Shown here piece by piece: positions 1 to 10,400 of a stretch of DNA of 64,000 nucleotides. The notes beneath the pieces are model-generated. The model was not told the DNA's origin. It did not search any database and was given only the letters and a program-made list of their open reading frames with translations. The stretch comes from CAZKXX01 sp964556705 (GTDB lineage Bacteria > Acidobacteriota > Terriglobia > UBA7540). The DNA lies in NCBI GenBank assembly GCA_964556705.1, contig CAZKXX010000004.1:16080-80079 (forward strand), in the 5' to 3' direction. Both the position numbers and the translations under genes were made by a program. Every line of letters starts with the position of its first letter. The first letter of the stretch is position 1.

Positions 1-822
1 CAGGAAGCCTCGGGCGGTGAGCGCGACGCCTGGGCGCGAGTGCTCCTGGCGCGCCACCCGCAACGGCCTTACACACTGGATTACGTCGAGCGACTCTTCA
101 CCGACTTCACGGAACTTCACGGCGACCGCCGGTTTGCGGACGACCCGGCCATCGTCTGCGGCCTGGCGCGCTTCGAAGGACGGCGCGTCATGGTGGTCGG
201 CCACCAGAAGGGCAGGGACACCAAACAGAAATTGCTGCGAAATTTCGGCATGCCGAAGCCCGAAGGCTACCGCAAGGCCCTTCGGCAGATGCAGCTCGCG
301 GCCAAATTCCGAATCCCCATCGTCAGTCTCGTGGACACGCCAGGAGCCTATCCGGGCATCGGCGCGGAAGAGCGCGGCCAGGCCGAAGCGATTGCGTTTA
401 ATTTGAAAGAGATTCCCAAACTGCCCGTGCCCATCGTCGTCGTCATCCACGGCGAAGGGGGCAGCGGCGGGGCTCTTGCCATCGCCATCGGCGACGAAGT
501 CCTCATGCTCGAGAACGCCGTCTATTCGGTCATCTCGCCGGAGAGCTGCTCCTCGATTCTGTGGCGCGACTGGGACCACAAGCAGGATGCGGCGCGCATC
601 CTGAGATTGACCGCGGAAGATTTGCACGGCTTCGAAATCGTGGACCGCATCGTTCCCGAGCCGCAGGGGGGCGCGCACGCCGATCCCGGAGCCGCGGCCG
701 AATTGCTGCGGCCCGTTCTCCGCGACAGTCTGGAAGCGCTTTCTCTCCTGCCGGCCGAACAGCTCGTCGCGCGCCGCCACGAGCGCCTGCGGAAACTCGC
801 CACGTTCGTCGCGGAAACATAA
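1..822 (+). CDS. accA: Acetyl-CoA carboxylase carboxyltransferase subunit alpha (5' partial)
   Basis: This is the alpha half of the carboxyltransferase that moves the carboxyl group from carboxybiotin to acetyl-CoA, making malonyl-CoA for fatty-acid synthesis in the cytoplasm. The frame is open from base 1, so the N-terminus lies outside the window. The segment [18 protein letters not shown] and, further on, [12 protein letters not shown] and [17 protein letters not shown] are typical of AccA, as is the glycine-rich [15 protein letters not shown] stretch of the crotonase-like fold. About 273 residues remain, against roughly 320 for a full protein, so some 45 residues are missing. A GTG at 40 is in frame, but it lies inside the conserved region and is not the start. 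Nothing in the visible part looks degraded. Confidence 0.97.
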   Translation, partial: QEASGGERDAWARVLLARHPQRPYTLDYVERLFTDFTELHGDRRFADDPAIVCGLARFEGRRVMVVGHQKGRDTKQKLLRNFGMPKPEGYRKALRQMQLAAKFRIPIVSLVDTPGAYPGIGAEERGQAEAIAFNLKEIPKLPVPIVVVIHGEGGSGGALAIAIGDEVLMLENAVYSVISPESCSSILWRDWDHKQDAARILRLTAEDLHGFEIVDRIVPEPQGGAHADPGAAAELLRPVLRDSLEALSLLPAEQLVARRHERLRKLATFVAET

Positions 823-865
823 GCGGTGGGAAAGCGCGGCGCGCTTCCCGCCTCATCTTCGCGCG

Positions 866-1606
866 ATGGTCAGCGTCATCATCCCTACTTACAACGAATC
901 GAGCGTCATCGGTGAGACGCTCGATTGTCTGTCTCGGGCGCGAGGAGATTTTGAAGTCCTTGTCGCCGACGGGGACTCGAGCGATGGCACGGCCGAGCTG
1001 GTCAAGGCTCGGGCCGGGACCTTCCCGCGGCCCTTGCGCGTCCTCGCGGTGCCACGTCCCCGCGCCACGCAGTTGAACCGCGCCGCGCGGGTGGCGCAGG
1101 GCGACGTCCTATTTTTCCTTCACGCGGACGTTCGCGTCCCACCGGAGGCAATCGAATCGCTCGAGCGCGAGCTGAAGAGGAACTTATCGCCGGGTGGAAA
1201 CTTCGATCTGACTTTCGATGGCGACTCTCGGTGGAGCCGCTTTTTCACCTGGGTGAATCGCCTCCGACGCCGGTTCGGCGTTTACTACGGCGACTCCGGG
1301 GTCTTTGCGCGGCGTGAGGTTTTCGAGGCGCTGGGAGGATTCAGAGAAATCCCGGTCATGGACGACTATGAGTTTGTGCGGCGCTTGGAACGGAAAGGGA
1401 AGACGCTGTTCCTCTCCCCTGCGCTGCGAGTCTCCGACCGGCGGTGGCGCGAACGCGGAGTGTTGAAGACCCTCTTGAGCTGGGTGATCGTGCAAGGACT
1501 GTACTCACTCAGAATCTCTCCAAATCGCCTGGTCCGCTGGTACACGCCGGTGCGGGATGGATTCACGGCCGGTGCAGAACCACGCGACGGAAATTTGGGA
1601 CAGTAG
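866..1606 (+). CDS. Family 2 glycosyltransferase, TIGR04283-like
   Basis: This is a 246-residue GT-A fold glycosyltransferase. The N-terminus VSVIIPTYNE is the classic GT2 nucleotide-sugar-binding strand. The acidic motifs VADGDSSDGT and FLHADVR fit the metal- and sugar-nucleotide-binding sites, and GDSGVFARREVFEALGGF followed by MDDYEFVRRL fits the acceptor/catalytic region. No membrane segment is obvious. The length and motif order match the TIGR04283 group, often found beside radical-SAM or selenodomain proteins, but no such partner is visible here. It starts 43 bases after accA without a clear ribosome-binding site and may be co-transcribed with it. The sugar and acceptor cannot be deduced. 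It converges with the regulator gene that ends at 1614. Confidence 0.85.
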   Translation: MVSVIIPTYNESSVIGETLDCLSRARGDFEVLVADGDSSDGTAELVKARAGTFPRPLRVLAVPRPRATQLNRAARVAQGDVLFFLHADVRVPPEAIESLERELKRNLSPGGNFDLTFDGDSRWSRFFTWVNRLRRRFGVYYGDSGVFARREVFEALGGFREIPVMDDYEFVRRLERKGKTLFLSPALRVSDRRWRERGVLKTLLSWVIVQGLYSLRISPNRLVRWYTPVRDGFTAGAEPRDGNLGQ

Positions 1607-1613
1607 CCGGGGC

Positions 1614-3149
1614 TTACTCGCTCAAGACTTCAAGCGCGTTGACGCAGGCATAGTTGCGAATCGGAATGAATTCCAGCAGGATTTGGCCGGCCGCATTAGG
1701 TTCGAGTCCCCGGAAGGTTTTCACGAGGGCGCGGTTCGGCCCGCCCGCCTCCCTGAAGATATCAAAGTCCTTCAGAAGAAACTGCCCGTTGGAAAGAACG
1801 CTAAAAACCCGATCCCCCCCTCCTCCGAACCCGGCGACCTCGGTGCCAAAGTACGCCTCCGCAAAGTGGAGCCGCACCGTATATCGCCCGGGGGCGACCG
1901 GGATCGAATAGCTGAAGTTACCGTATCGCTCGCCGGCGTACAGGTCCGGTTCTTCCGTGTTCGAAACCGAAATCTTGCGCCGGACAACGCGGCCACCCCT
2001 GAAGTACCGGTCGGGCATCCAGACGCTTCCCCGCCGGTCCGTGTAACTGTGCTCCTGCGCGACGATGCGGACGGGAAGCAGCTTACCGGGCGTTCCCGGA
2101 ACGATTTCGATGGCGTTGATGAAGGGCGAATCTCGAAGTCGGAGAAACCTGAGACGAAGAAGCCCATCAGGGCCTGGGACGACGTCCTTAAACGCGCGAA
2201 CGTGCGCGATGTAATTCCCGCCGGCGTCACGATAGGGATCAAAATCCGACAGGAGCGGAGCTCCGTTCATTTCAATGTGGAAGATCCGGCTCGTTTCTCC
2301 ACCGCCGACAGGCTGGTCGGGGCCGAAAAATGTCTCGGCGAAGTAGAGCCGCATCTCATAGACGCCCGGCGGGAGCGGAATCTCATAGGAGAACTCCCCG
2401 ACCCGCGCAGCCTGGAAGAGACTGATCTCAGGCGCCCGCGCGATATAACCCCGCGGCTCAGGGGCTGCTGATCCCCGCTGGAAGTACTGGTCAGGCATCC
2501 AGACGTGCCCGCTGCGATCAATGAAATTAGCCTTGCTGTTCCCGGCCAGAATCCTCACGCCTTGTTCAACCGAACTGGCCGGCAAGGTTGATTGGGCGGC
2601 AGAGGGAAGCGAGGGAGCCGTCAGGGCAACCGACTTGTCGTCATAGAGCCGCCAAAGCAGGAGAGCCACCACCACAATCGCCAGGGAAGCCAGGGCAACG
2701 ACCGTTCGGGCCCTCAGCCTCGCAGCCCGTTTGGACCGAGCCTGGCCCAGGGAGTGAGGGGGGGAGCTCCTTGTTTCTGAAGGTTCCCCCGCGGCTTTTT
2801 CCTCCGCTTCGGTATTCGGAACGAATTGTGGAACGTAGGACCCCACCGGAAGGACGATCTTCACCTTGTGGCGGGAGCCCTCGAGCTCGTAATAGCGCCC
2901 CAGCTTTTCGCGCAGGCGGTGCATTTCAGACCGAACAATGGAATTTGTCGTCGGGTCAAAATCAGGCGGGCGGCCCAAGGCCTCAACAGCAATGTTGTAT
3001 TCCTTCAGGATCTCGGGAGTACCGGCCAGGGTCCTCTCGCAAATGTAGTGAAGGAGCTTGGCAAGGCTTGGAGACTTGGCAAAGCAATCGGAGGCCAGGA
3101 CCGTGCGGAGTTCCGCCTGCGCGGCATGCGTTGGGCCCGCCATGGCCAT
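1614..3149 (-). CDS. Membrane-anchored one-component regulator with two malectin domains
   Basis: This 511-residue protein probably senses a carbohydrate or glycan and controls nearby genes. Residues about 10-110 form a small helical domain (LLHYICERTLAG, LKEYNIAVEALGR, IVRSEMHRLREKL, GSYVPQF) that is very common at the N-terminus of putative regulators in Solibacter-like Acidobacteria. One membrane span follows at about 149-168 (VVALASLAIVVVALLLW). The rest is two malectin-like domains, each with a WMPDxYF motif, and paired segments VYEMRLYFAE and YTVRLHFAE. The domains would therefore lie outside the cytoplasmic membrane. The frame is open to 3209, but a good promoter overlaps that start, so the Met at 3149 is preferred; Met 3143 is also possible. 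It is divergent from the receptor at 3471. DNA binding by the N-terminal domain is an inference. Confidence 0.78.
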   Translation of the reverse strand: MAMAGPTHAAQAELRTVLASDCFAKSPSLAKLLHYICERTLAGTPEILKEYNIAVEALGRPPDFDPTTNSIVRSEMHRLREKLGRYYELEGSRHKVKIVLPVGSYVPQFVPNTEAEEKAAGEPSETRSSPPHSLGQARSKRAARLRARTVVALASLAIVVVALLLWRLYDDKSVALTAPSLPSAAQSTLPASSVEQGVRILAGNSKANFIDRSGHVWMPDQYFQRGSAAPEPRGYIARAPEISLFQAARVGEFSYEIPLPPGVYEMRLYFAETFFGPDQPVGGGETSRIFHIEMNGAPLLSDFDPYRDAGGNYIAHVRAFKDVVPGPDGLLRLRFLRLRDSPFINAIEIVPGTPGKLLPVRIVAQEHSYTDRRGSVWMPDRYFRGGRVVRRKISVSNTEEPDLYAGERYGNFSYSIPVAPGRYTVRLHFAEAYFGTEVAGFGGGGDRVFSVLSNGQFLLKDFDIFREAGGPNRALVKTFRGLEPNAAGQILLEFIPIRNYACVNALEVLSE

Positions 3150-3188
3150 GGCTTTCACTTGCGTTACCCCATTCCGGTTTGTGCTGGA

Positions 3189-3217
3189 ATTATATAGCAG
3201 CCAGAGCACGGACTCAA
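3189..3217 (-). promoter_or_regulatory. Sigma70-like promoter for the malectin regulator
   Basis: On the minus strand a -35 element TTGAGT (3217-3212) is followed after 17 bases by a perfect -10 TATAAT (3194-3189). Transcription would begin near 3182, upstream of the Met codons at 3149 and 3143 but downstream of the longer possible start at 3209. It is read from sequence only. Confidence 0.55.
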
Positions 3218-3470
3218 TGACTGTTTCCGAAGTCGACTCTACCAGTCACTGGCACGCTTCATTGGGTTGAGATGGAAGGTCTTAGCTCTCCTAACCGTTG
3301 CCTGACGGTTTCACCCTTGCGTTTTGACGGACAGAAAGTCGAAGGTGGGCCCAGGTTGAACGTAAAGTGTCGGTTGATTTTGTCAGGTCACGTGGGACAT
3401 CAGGTCTGCCGGAGTCCTCTGCGTCGGGCCGGGTCAGGTCGTCAGACACAAAAGGAGCTAATGAAAAGAA

Positions 3471-6400
3471 ATGAGAAGGAGAGCAGGAATTGCCTTGGGG
3501 CTCGCGTTTGTGCTGGTTATCACATTGGGCTCCCAGAACGGCTGGGGCCAAGCTTTGACGGGTATGCTTACGGGAATCGTTCTGGACAGTTCAGAGGCAG
3601 TCATTCCGGATGCCTCTGTGGTCCTCCGTGACGAGCTTTCCGGCGTCCAGCGCCGAACGGTGACGAACGCGGAAGGATATTTCACCATCGCCGCTGTCCC
3701 GACGGGGACCTATGCACTTACCGTTGAGGTCAAAGGGTTCGCCAAATGGGAACGAACCGGGATCGTTTTCAATCCTGGAGATAAGCGCCATCTCTCGGAC
3801 ATTGTTTTGCAAGTTGGCGGTGCGGCGGAACAGGTCACCGTGGTAGGGGATGCGGCCTTCGTGCCTGTGGATTCGGGAGAAAAAAGCGCTGTGATCACCG
3901 CCAAGCAGATTCAGAACATCACAGTGATCGGGCGCAGCGCGGCGGAACTCATCAAAATCCTCCCGGGAATGTCCCAGACCGGGGCGGGCGTTGAGAACAA
4001 GCCCGGTTTCACCGGTGAGGCCATCGGGATCAACGGGAACGGCGATGGGGGTCGCCAGAGTGCTCTCGGGTATTTTTCCGCCAACGGGACACGGACCGAC
4101 GCGATGGACATCGTCGGCGACGGAGCGCACGTCTCCGACCCGGGATGCAACTGCGCGACACCGGTCAACCCGAACCCGGACATGATCCAGGAGTTTAAAG
4201 TCCTTCAGTCGAACTACAGCGCCGAGCATGCCAAAGGTCCGGTGGTCCTGAATTTCGTCTCCAAAAGTGGCGGTCGGGACTTTCACGGGGAAGGCTATAT
4301 CTACATGCGACAGTGGGGTTGGAATTCCAACGAATGGCTTCTGAATCGAGCCAATCAGGGAAAGCCCCACAACCGGTACCGCTTCATCGGAGGCAACATC
4401 GGCGGCCCGCTGACGAAGAGCCGGGAGAAACTGTTCTTCTTCGTGGGTTACGAAAACTTCGCCCAGACGATTGATACCGGCGTCCTGCAATCGATCGTCC
4501 CGACGAGCGCCATGAAGCAGGGCGATTTCAGCGACGCGGCGTACATGGCTCAGCTGGGTTCCGGCGAAGTCAGCAGCGTCCCCAACCTTGGCCCGGTGAT
4601 TGATCCCAGCATGATCGATTCCGGCGGACAGGTGCTGCTGAATTTGCTGCCCGATCCCAACGTTTCGCCGGCCGAAGGCGGGGGATTCAATTACGTTCAG
4701 GCGCTGACGCTGGAACAGCCGATGCACCAGTTGCTGAGCCGGATTGATTACAGCATCAGCGACATGACCAAACTTTTCGTCCGGTATAACCTCCAGCGCG
4801 AAACGCAGAACTTCCCCGTTGGACTGTGGTGGCGAAACCCGGGACAGGTGCCGTATCCGACCTCGGTGGTGGCCCCCAATGTGTCAGACTCCGTCTCGGC
4901 CAGCCTCACCAGCGTGTTCAGTCCAACCCTGACGAACGAGGTGGTCTTCGGACTGACCTACATTAACTTCCCGAACCAGTTCGAGGACCCCACACGGGTT
5001 TCCCGGTCAGCCCTGAACTACCCTCACCAGGGGATCTTCAAGAGCGGCCTGGACCAGATCCCGTCGATTACAAATTGGACCAGCATCGCCACGCTGCTTA
5101 ACCCGGGCGGGTTCGATCCGGTACTCTTCGCCAAGAAGTGGCTGATTTCGGGTGGGGACAACCTGACCAAGGTCCAGGGGACACACACGATGAAGTTCGG
5201 GGCGTTCTACGAGGTCGTCACAAACAATCAGCCCGGCAGCGACTTCTCGAACGGAGTAATCCAGTACGCCACCTGGTCCGGCAATTCAACGGGAAACGCC
5301 TTTGCCGACCTGTTGACTGGCCGTGTGGCGGCCTACACCGAGAGTAACAAAAACGTTCTGCACAACATCGGCTTTCGGACGCTTGAATTTTACGGGCAGG
5401 ACAGTTGGCGTGCAACGCGGCGCATGACGATCGAGTTTGGGGCGCGTTTTGCACACCTCGGTGCGTGGTACGACCGGGAAGGGATCGGCCTGGCCATCTT
5501 CGACGCCTCGCGATACAGCAACGATCCTGCCGACCTCCCCAATCTGACCGGTCTGGTCTGGAACCAGATTGACCCGAGCGTCCCGCTTTCTGGAGCCAAG
5601 ACGCGCCCACTGTTTGTCGCGCCCCGAGTGGGCATGGCCTATGACCTGTTCGGGACGGGTCGCACCGTCCTGCGAGGCGGCTTCGGCATGTTCCGCTACC
5701 ACGACCCGCAGGGGCCTTTTCCGGGAGCCATCGACCTTGCGGCGGGGCATCGCAATACAGCCGTTTGTTGCGGGCTGACGTTCTCTGACATCGAACAGCT
5801 TTCACCGGGCGTCACTAAGTACAACGTCACCACGATCGATGCGAACGACGACCGCCAGCCCGTGACCTACAACTGGAGTGTCACGGTTTCCCAGCGCCTG
5901 CCCGCAGCGACCACCATGGAGATCGCTTACGTGGGGAACGAAAGCCGGGACCTGACGAACGACGGGTTCCAGAACATCAATCTGGTGCCGATCGGGGCCA
6001 TGTTTGGATTTCCCGAAGGGACCGACCCGAATAACTACCGGCCGCTCCAGAACTACGGAGCGTTGAACGTCATCGCGCACAGCCTGTTCCAGAACTATCA
6101 TAGCCTGCAATTGACGCTCGGCCGCCAAACGGGACGGATCAACTATTGGGCCGCTTACACGTGGTCCAAGGCCATGGGCATCCGCGGCGGAGCGCAAGGC
6201 GCCACCTCGAACCAGTTCGACATCCGCGAGAACTACGGTCCGCTGGCTTACGACCGGACACACATCCTCAATCTCTCGTACGTGATCCAGCTTCCAGAAC
6301 CGGCGAAGGCCTGGACGGGGGCAGGGCGAGTGCTGGGTAACGTTTTTCTCGACGCATGGCAGATCTCGGGAATCACGCAGTTTTCGAGTGGCGTTAACCT

Positions 6401-6878
6401 GCAGGCCGCAACCAACTCCAACTTTAACCTTGGCGTGGTGGGGGGAACGCTTTCCGACGGCACGCCGTTCAACAATACGGCCCTTCTGGGAACGCCCGAC
6501 CTGCCCCTGCAGCCCGTGGTGACCTGCGATCCGCGCGAAGGGCTTCAGAACGGTCAATTCATCAACGGGAACTGCTTCGGCCTTCCAAGTGTGGGCCAAA
6601 ACGGCAGCTACGTTTTGCCATACCTGCGAGGCCCGGCGTTCATGAACCACGACCTGTCCTTGTTCAAGAATTGGAGCTTTTCCGAGACGAAAAAGCTGCA
6701 ATTCCGGTTCTCCGCTTACAACTTCCTCAACCACCCGGTGCGCTCCTTCACCAACGGCGATACGAATCTCAATCTGACCCTGACGCCGGAGGGACAGCTT
6801 GCCAATCAGCGCTTCGGTTACGCTGACAGCAAATTCGGCAAGCGGATTCTGCAGCTTGCCCTCAAGTTCTTCTTCTAG
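3471..6878 (+). CDS. Oar-like TonB-dependent outer-membrane receptor, copy 1
   Basis: This is a 1135-residue outer-membrane beta-barrel protein of the large carboxypeptidase-regulatory/Oar-like family that is strongly expanded in Acidobacteria. A signal peptide (about residues 1-27, LGLAFVLVITLGS) is followed by a carboxypeptidase-regulatory-like beta-sandwich (about 30-115: LTGIVLDSSEAVIPDASV, TNAEGYFTIAAVPTGTY) and a plug-like region (AELIKILPGM). The barrel ends in LALKFFF, the aromatic C-terminus needed for outer-membrane insertion. The ATG at 3471 is preferred over the out-of-frame ATG at 3461, and AAAGGAG (3451-3457) is the likely ribosome-binding site. It is divergent from the malectin regulator and paralogous to the gene at 7451. 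The ligand is unknown; the regulator hints at glycans. Confidence 0.9.
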   Translation: MRRRAGIALGLAFVLVITLGSQNGWGQALTGMLTGIVLDSSEAVIPDASVVLRDELSGVQRRTVTNAEGYFTIAAVPTGTYALTVEVKGFAKWERTGIVFNPGDKRHLSDIVLQVGGAAEQVTVVGDAAFVPVDSGEKSAVITAKQIQNITVIGRSAAELIKILPGMSQTGAGVENKPGFTGEAIGINGNGDGGRQSALGYFSANGTRTDAMDIVGDGAHVSDPGCNCATPVNPNPDMIQEFKVLQSNYSAEHAKGPVVLNFVSKSGGRDFHGEGYIYMRQWGWNSNEWLLNRANQGKPHNRYRFIGGNIGGPLTKSREKLFFFVGYENFAQTIDTGVLQSIVPTSAMKQGDFSDAAYMAQLGSGEVSSVPNLGPVIDPSMIDSGGQVLLNLLPDPNVSPAEGGGFNYVQALTLEQPMHQLLSRIDYSISDMTKLFVRYNLQRETQNFPVGLWWRNPGQVPYPTSVVAPNVSDSVSASLTSVFSPTLTNEVVFGLTYINFPNQFEDPTRVSRSALNYPHQGIFKSGLDQIPSITNWTSIATLLNPGGFDPVLFAKKWLISGGDNLTKVQGTHTMKFGAFYEVVTNNQPGSDFSNGVIQYATWSGNSTGNAFADLLTGRVAAYTESNKNVLHNIGFRTLEFYGQDSWRATRRMTIEFGARFAHLGAWYDREGIGLAIFDASRYSNDPADLPNLTGLVWNQIDPSVPLSGAKTRPLFVAPRVGMAYDLFGTGRTVLRGGFGMFRYHDPQGPFPGAIDLAAGHRNTAVCCGLTFSDIEQLSPGVTKYNVTTIDANDDRQPVTYNWSVTVSQRLPAATTMEIAYVGNESRDLTNDGFQNINLVPIGAMFGFPEGTDPNNYRPLQNYGALNVIAHSLFQNYHSLQLTLGRQTGRINYWAAYTWSKAMGIRGGAQGATSNQFDIRENYGPLAYDRTHILNLSYVIQLPEPAKAWTGAGRVLGNVFLDAWQISGITQFSSGVNLQAATNSNFNLGVVGGTLSDGTPFNNTALLGTPDLPLQPVVTCDPREGLQNGQFINGNCFGLPSVGQNGSYVLPYLRGPAFMNHDLSLFKNWSFSETKKLQFRFSAYNFLNHPVRSFTNGDTNLNLTLTPEGQLANQRFGYADSKFGKRILQLALKFFF

Positions 6879-6908
6879 GCGAATCCGGCTGTAGGGATAA
6901 ACGATTCT

Positions 6909-6940
6909 GGGGTGGTGCTCACCGCCACCCCTATTCTTTT
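6909..6940 (+). terminator. Rho-independent terminator of receptor copy 1
   Basis: The arms GGGGTGG and CCACCCC (6909-6931) form a GC-rich hairpin followed by TATTCTTTT. It lies 31 bases after the stop codon. A closely similar hairpin follows receptor copy 2. Confidence 0.75.
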
Positions 6941-7450
6941 ACGCGGCACACGCGGGCGGATGGGTCCTTTCCGCGTGGAGCGCAGCATGCCCTGTGCGTC
7001 GTGTTGCGTTGTTCTTCGTTCGGCCTCAGTAATACATTAAAGATGTCCATATAGTAGGGTTACCCCTCTCACTGTAGGTTGCCTTCGCTTAAAACCTAGT
7101 CCGGCGGAAACCTGCTGCTTGGGCCGGGCGATAGGCGCAAGGCGTTATTTTTGCCCGCTTTCTCCTGCCGGTTGGGACGGGAAGAAGCACACGCGCGGTC
7201 CGCTGAAACTAAGGCAAGGGCTTGTACCACAAGGAGATAAAGCGGTTTAGCAAAAATTGTAAACGTAAGCGTTTTCGACTTGACAGGATGACCTCCAAGG
7301 GGTTACTTTTTGTCTCGCTTTCGCTTTCTTTCTTTTTTGCGTGTCGGGTCGAGGGTCCTCTCGCGAGAAAAACAAAAAGTGTTAAAAAAGCAAGCGTTGG
7401 GTCCTGGCTTGGGGCACAGAAATGTCCCAAGAACTTCACCGGAGGTGAAC
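6941..7450. other. Long intergenic leader between the two receptor genes
   Basis: No gene was recognised here. The half nearest the downstream gene is AT-rich compared with its surroundings and includes a palindrome AAACG-TAAG-CGTTT (7261-7274), which could be an operator. The ribosome-binding site GGAGGTGA (7441-7448) belongs to receptor copy 2. A TTG at 7310 is in frame with that gene, but it would add a basic, non-signal-like N-terminus and was not chosen. Confidence 0.5.
7280..7309 (+). promoter_or_regulatory. Candidate promoter of receptor copy 2
   Basis: A consensus -35 TTGACA (7280-7285) is followed after 18 bases by TACTTT (7304-7309), a weak -10. The palindrome at 7261-7274 sits just upstream, where a regulator could act. 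Transcription from here would give a leader of about 135 bases. Confidence 0.35.
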
Positions 7451-10400
7451 ATGGACGGGTACACCCACACCCCGTCGAAGCGGTTGTCTGTTTGGAACCC
7501 GCTTTACGGCATGGGTCAAGCTGCAATTTGCGCTTTGGCCCTCGCGCTTCTGTATGCGGGTAGCGCGGCACCTTTAAACGCACAAGGGCTTTCGGCGACG
7601 CTAACGGGAACGGTGGTGGATCAATCTGACGCCGTCATTCCCGGCGCCGGCGTCATCCTGACCGACGAGAGTTCCGGCGCGGTCCGCCGGACGGTCTCGA
7701 ACGACTCGGGATTTTTCTCCTTTACGGCCGTTCCTGCTGCCACTTACACGGTGACGATTGAGCGGCAGGGGTTCGCGCGCTGGCAGAGGACGGGCGTCAA
7801 GCTGTTCCCCGGCGACCGCATCAACATTACGGACATCGTGTTGCCGGTGGCCGGCGTCGCGGCGGAAGTAAGGGTCGAAGCCACGCCGGATGTGATTATC
7901 CCGGTGGACAGCGGCGAGAAGTCCCACGTCATCACCTCCCGGCAGATCCAGAACTTGTCGGTGATCGGACGCAGCGCCGACGAACTTCTGAAGATTCTGC
8001 CTGGGGTGGTGTACACGAACCCTCTGCGGCCGGGCGAGCCGGCGGGCTTGAACGTTAAGTTCAACGAGGGTATCGGCAACTACAACGTGGCTGGCACGCA
8101 GAACACGGCCATCGCCAATGTCAGCGACGGCGCCGACGTCATCGACCCGGGCTGCAACTGCGGCTCGGCCGTGACGCACAACACCGACATGGTGCAGGAA
8201 GTCAAGGTCCAGACGGCCAATTTCGGCGCGGATGTCGCCCGGGGACCGGTTGTCTTTAGTTCCGTCTCCAAGGCGGGAACGCAGGCGTTCCACGGCGAGG
8301 CTTACACCTACTTCCGTCACCACTCGCTCAACTCCCGCGACTGGCGAAACAACTTCTTCGACACGGAGAAGCCCCGCGACCATTTCTGGTATCCGGGCTT
8401 CAACATCGGCGGACCGATGACCAAGGGGCGGGACAAGCTCTTCTTCTTCGTCGGCGTCGAGCTGATGCGCCAGAACATTGACCTGGGCGTCCGGCCGGCC
8501 ACTGTGCCGACAGCGGCCATGCGGGCGGGGGACTTCAGTGATACCGCTTACCTCCAGGCTTTGAACTGGAATGACATCGGCCGGATCCCCGGTCACGACG
8601 GGGAGGCGGGAACAGACAACGCCAACTGGGGCGGGCCGGCTCTCACGCCCGCAATGATCAGCGGCGGCGTGATCAGTCCCGGCGCCATCGATCCGGGCGG
8701 CCAGATCCTGATCAATTTGTACCCGCTTCCAAACCAGGATCCGACTCGCGCCGGCGGTTACAACTTCACGGCGAACATCATCAACCCGCAGCACCGCCAC
8801 CAGAAGCTGGCGCGGATTGACTACAACATCTCGGACAACACCAAACTCTACACACGATTCAACCACGAATACGAAGCCAATCCGTACCCCTACACGCTGT
8901 GGTGGAACAACTGCTGCGACGTTCCCTCGCCGGGCGACCTGTTCGGCAGCTACAACACCTATTCGAGTTCCACCAGCCTGGTGAACGTGCTGAATCCCAC
9001 CACGACCAACGAAGTGATCTTCGCGGTCACTTACTGGAGCATGCCCCACAAATACCGGCAGCCCGACCAGGTTTCGGCTACCGCATTAGGCTACCCGTAC
9101 CGGGGGCTCTTCAAGCCGGACTATGATGTGGCAGTTCCGGGGGTGACGAACTGGGGCAGCGGTGTGGCGGATATGATTCAGCCCGGCGGGCTGTTCGATC
9201 CGACCATCTTTGGGAACAAACTGCTCTTCAGCATCACCGACAACTTCACGAAGGTCCAGGGCACGCACATGCTGAAGTTCGGCGGGTACTTCGACGTCAT
9301 CACCAACGACGAGCCGAGTACCAGCCCGGACCACGGCTACGCGGCGCCGACCTGGTGGGGAAACAACTCCAGCGGCAACGCTTATGCCGACCTGCTGATG
9401 GGCCGCGTCGGGGCTTTCGACGTCAGCACGAAGAACCCGACTTCCCGTCTGCGTAAGAAAGAGTATGCGGCTTACGCGCAGGACAGCTGGAAGGCCACCC
9501 GACGCCTCACGCTGGATCTGGGCGTCCGCTTCCAGTACATCCAGCGGATGTATGACAAAGAGGGAAAACTCCACGGATTCGATCCCTCCCTGTACGATCC
9601 CAGCGCACCGATCAGCGCTTACACGGGCATTGTNNNNNNNNNNCGTGTCTCCGCGCGTCGGTTTCGCTTTGGACCTGACGGGCAGGGGCAATACCGTAAT
9701 CCGCGGCGGCGGGGGCGTTTACCACTCCCATGGCCGCCACGCCCAAGTGCTCAGCACGATGGTGAATCCTCCTCTGGTGCAGTCCGTTTCGCTGTGTTGC
9801 GGGTTCCTCCTGAGCCAGATTGACGCCATTGACCCCGCGACACAGGTCCAGAAGAGCAACCTCACGGTATTGGACATCGGCGACGACCATTTGCCGACGA
9901 CCTACTCGTGGAGCTTCACTCTCTCCCAGCGACTCCCCTCCAACACGGTGCTGGAGACTTCTTACGTGGGGAATTCGAGCATCCACCAGAAGAGCATCGG
10001 TTCGCAGGCTCAGAACCTCAACCGGGTCCCTGAGGGTGCGATGTTCGGCTTTCCGCTGGGCGACGACCCCAACAATTATCGCCCGTTCCAGAGTTACGGC
10101 AGCATCACCTTGCAGACTCACGAGCTGAGCCAGAACTATCACTCCTTGCAGATGACGGCCAATCGTCAGACCGGGCGAATCAACTATTCCGTTGCGTACA
10201 CCTGGTCGAAGAATTTGGGTACCGGAGGTCAAGCCTTCGGCCGGGCGACGGACGCGTTCGACCGTCGCGGACGCAGCTACGGACCTCTGGATTACGACCG
10301 CACCCACATCCTGAGCGTCGCGTACAACGTCTTCCTGCCGGATCCGGCGCGCACCAGCATGCTCAAGTACGTCCTCAACGGCTGGCAGCTCTCCGGAATC

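Noticed and set aside
7310..7450. TTG start at 7310 for receptor copy 2
   Set aside because: It would add 47 basic residues ahead of the signal peptide, while a strong GGAGGTGA stands directly before the ATG at 7451.
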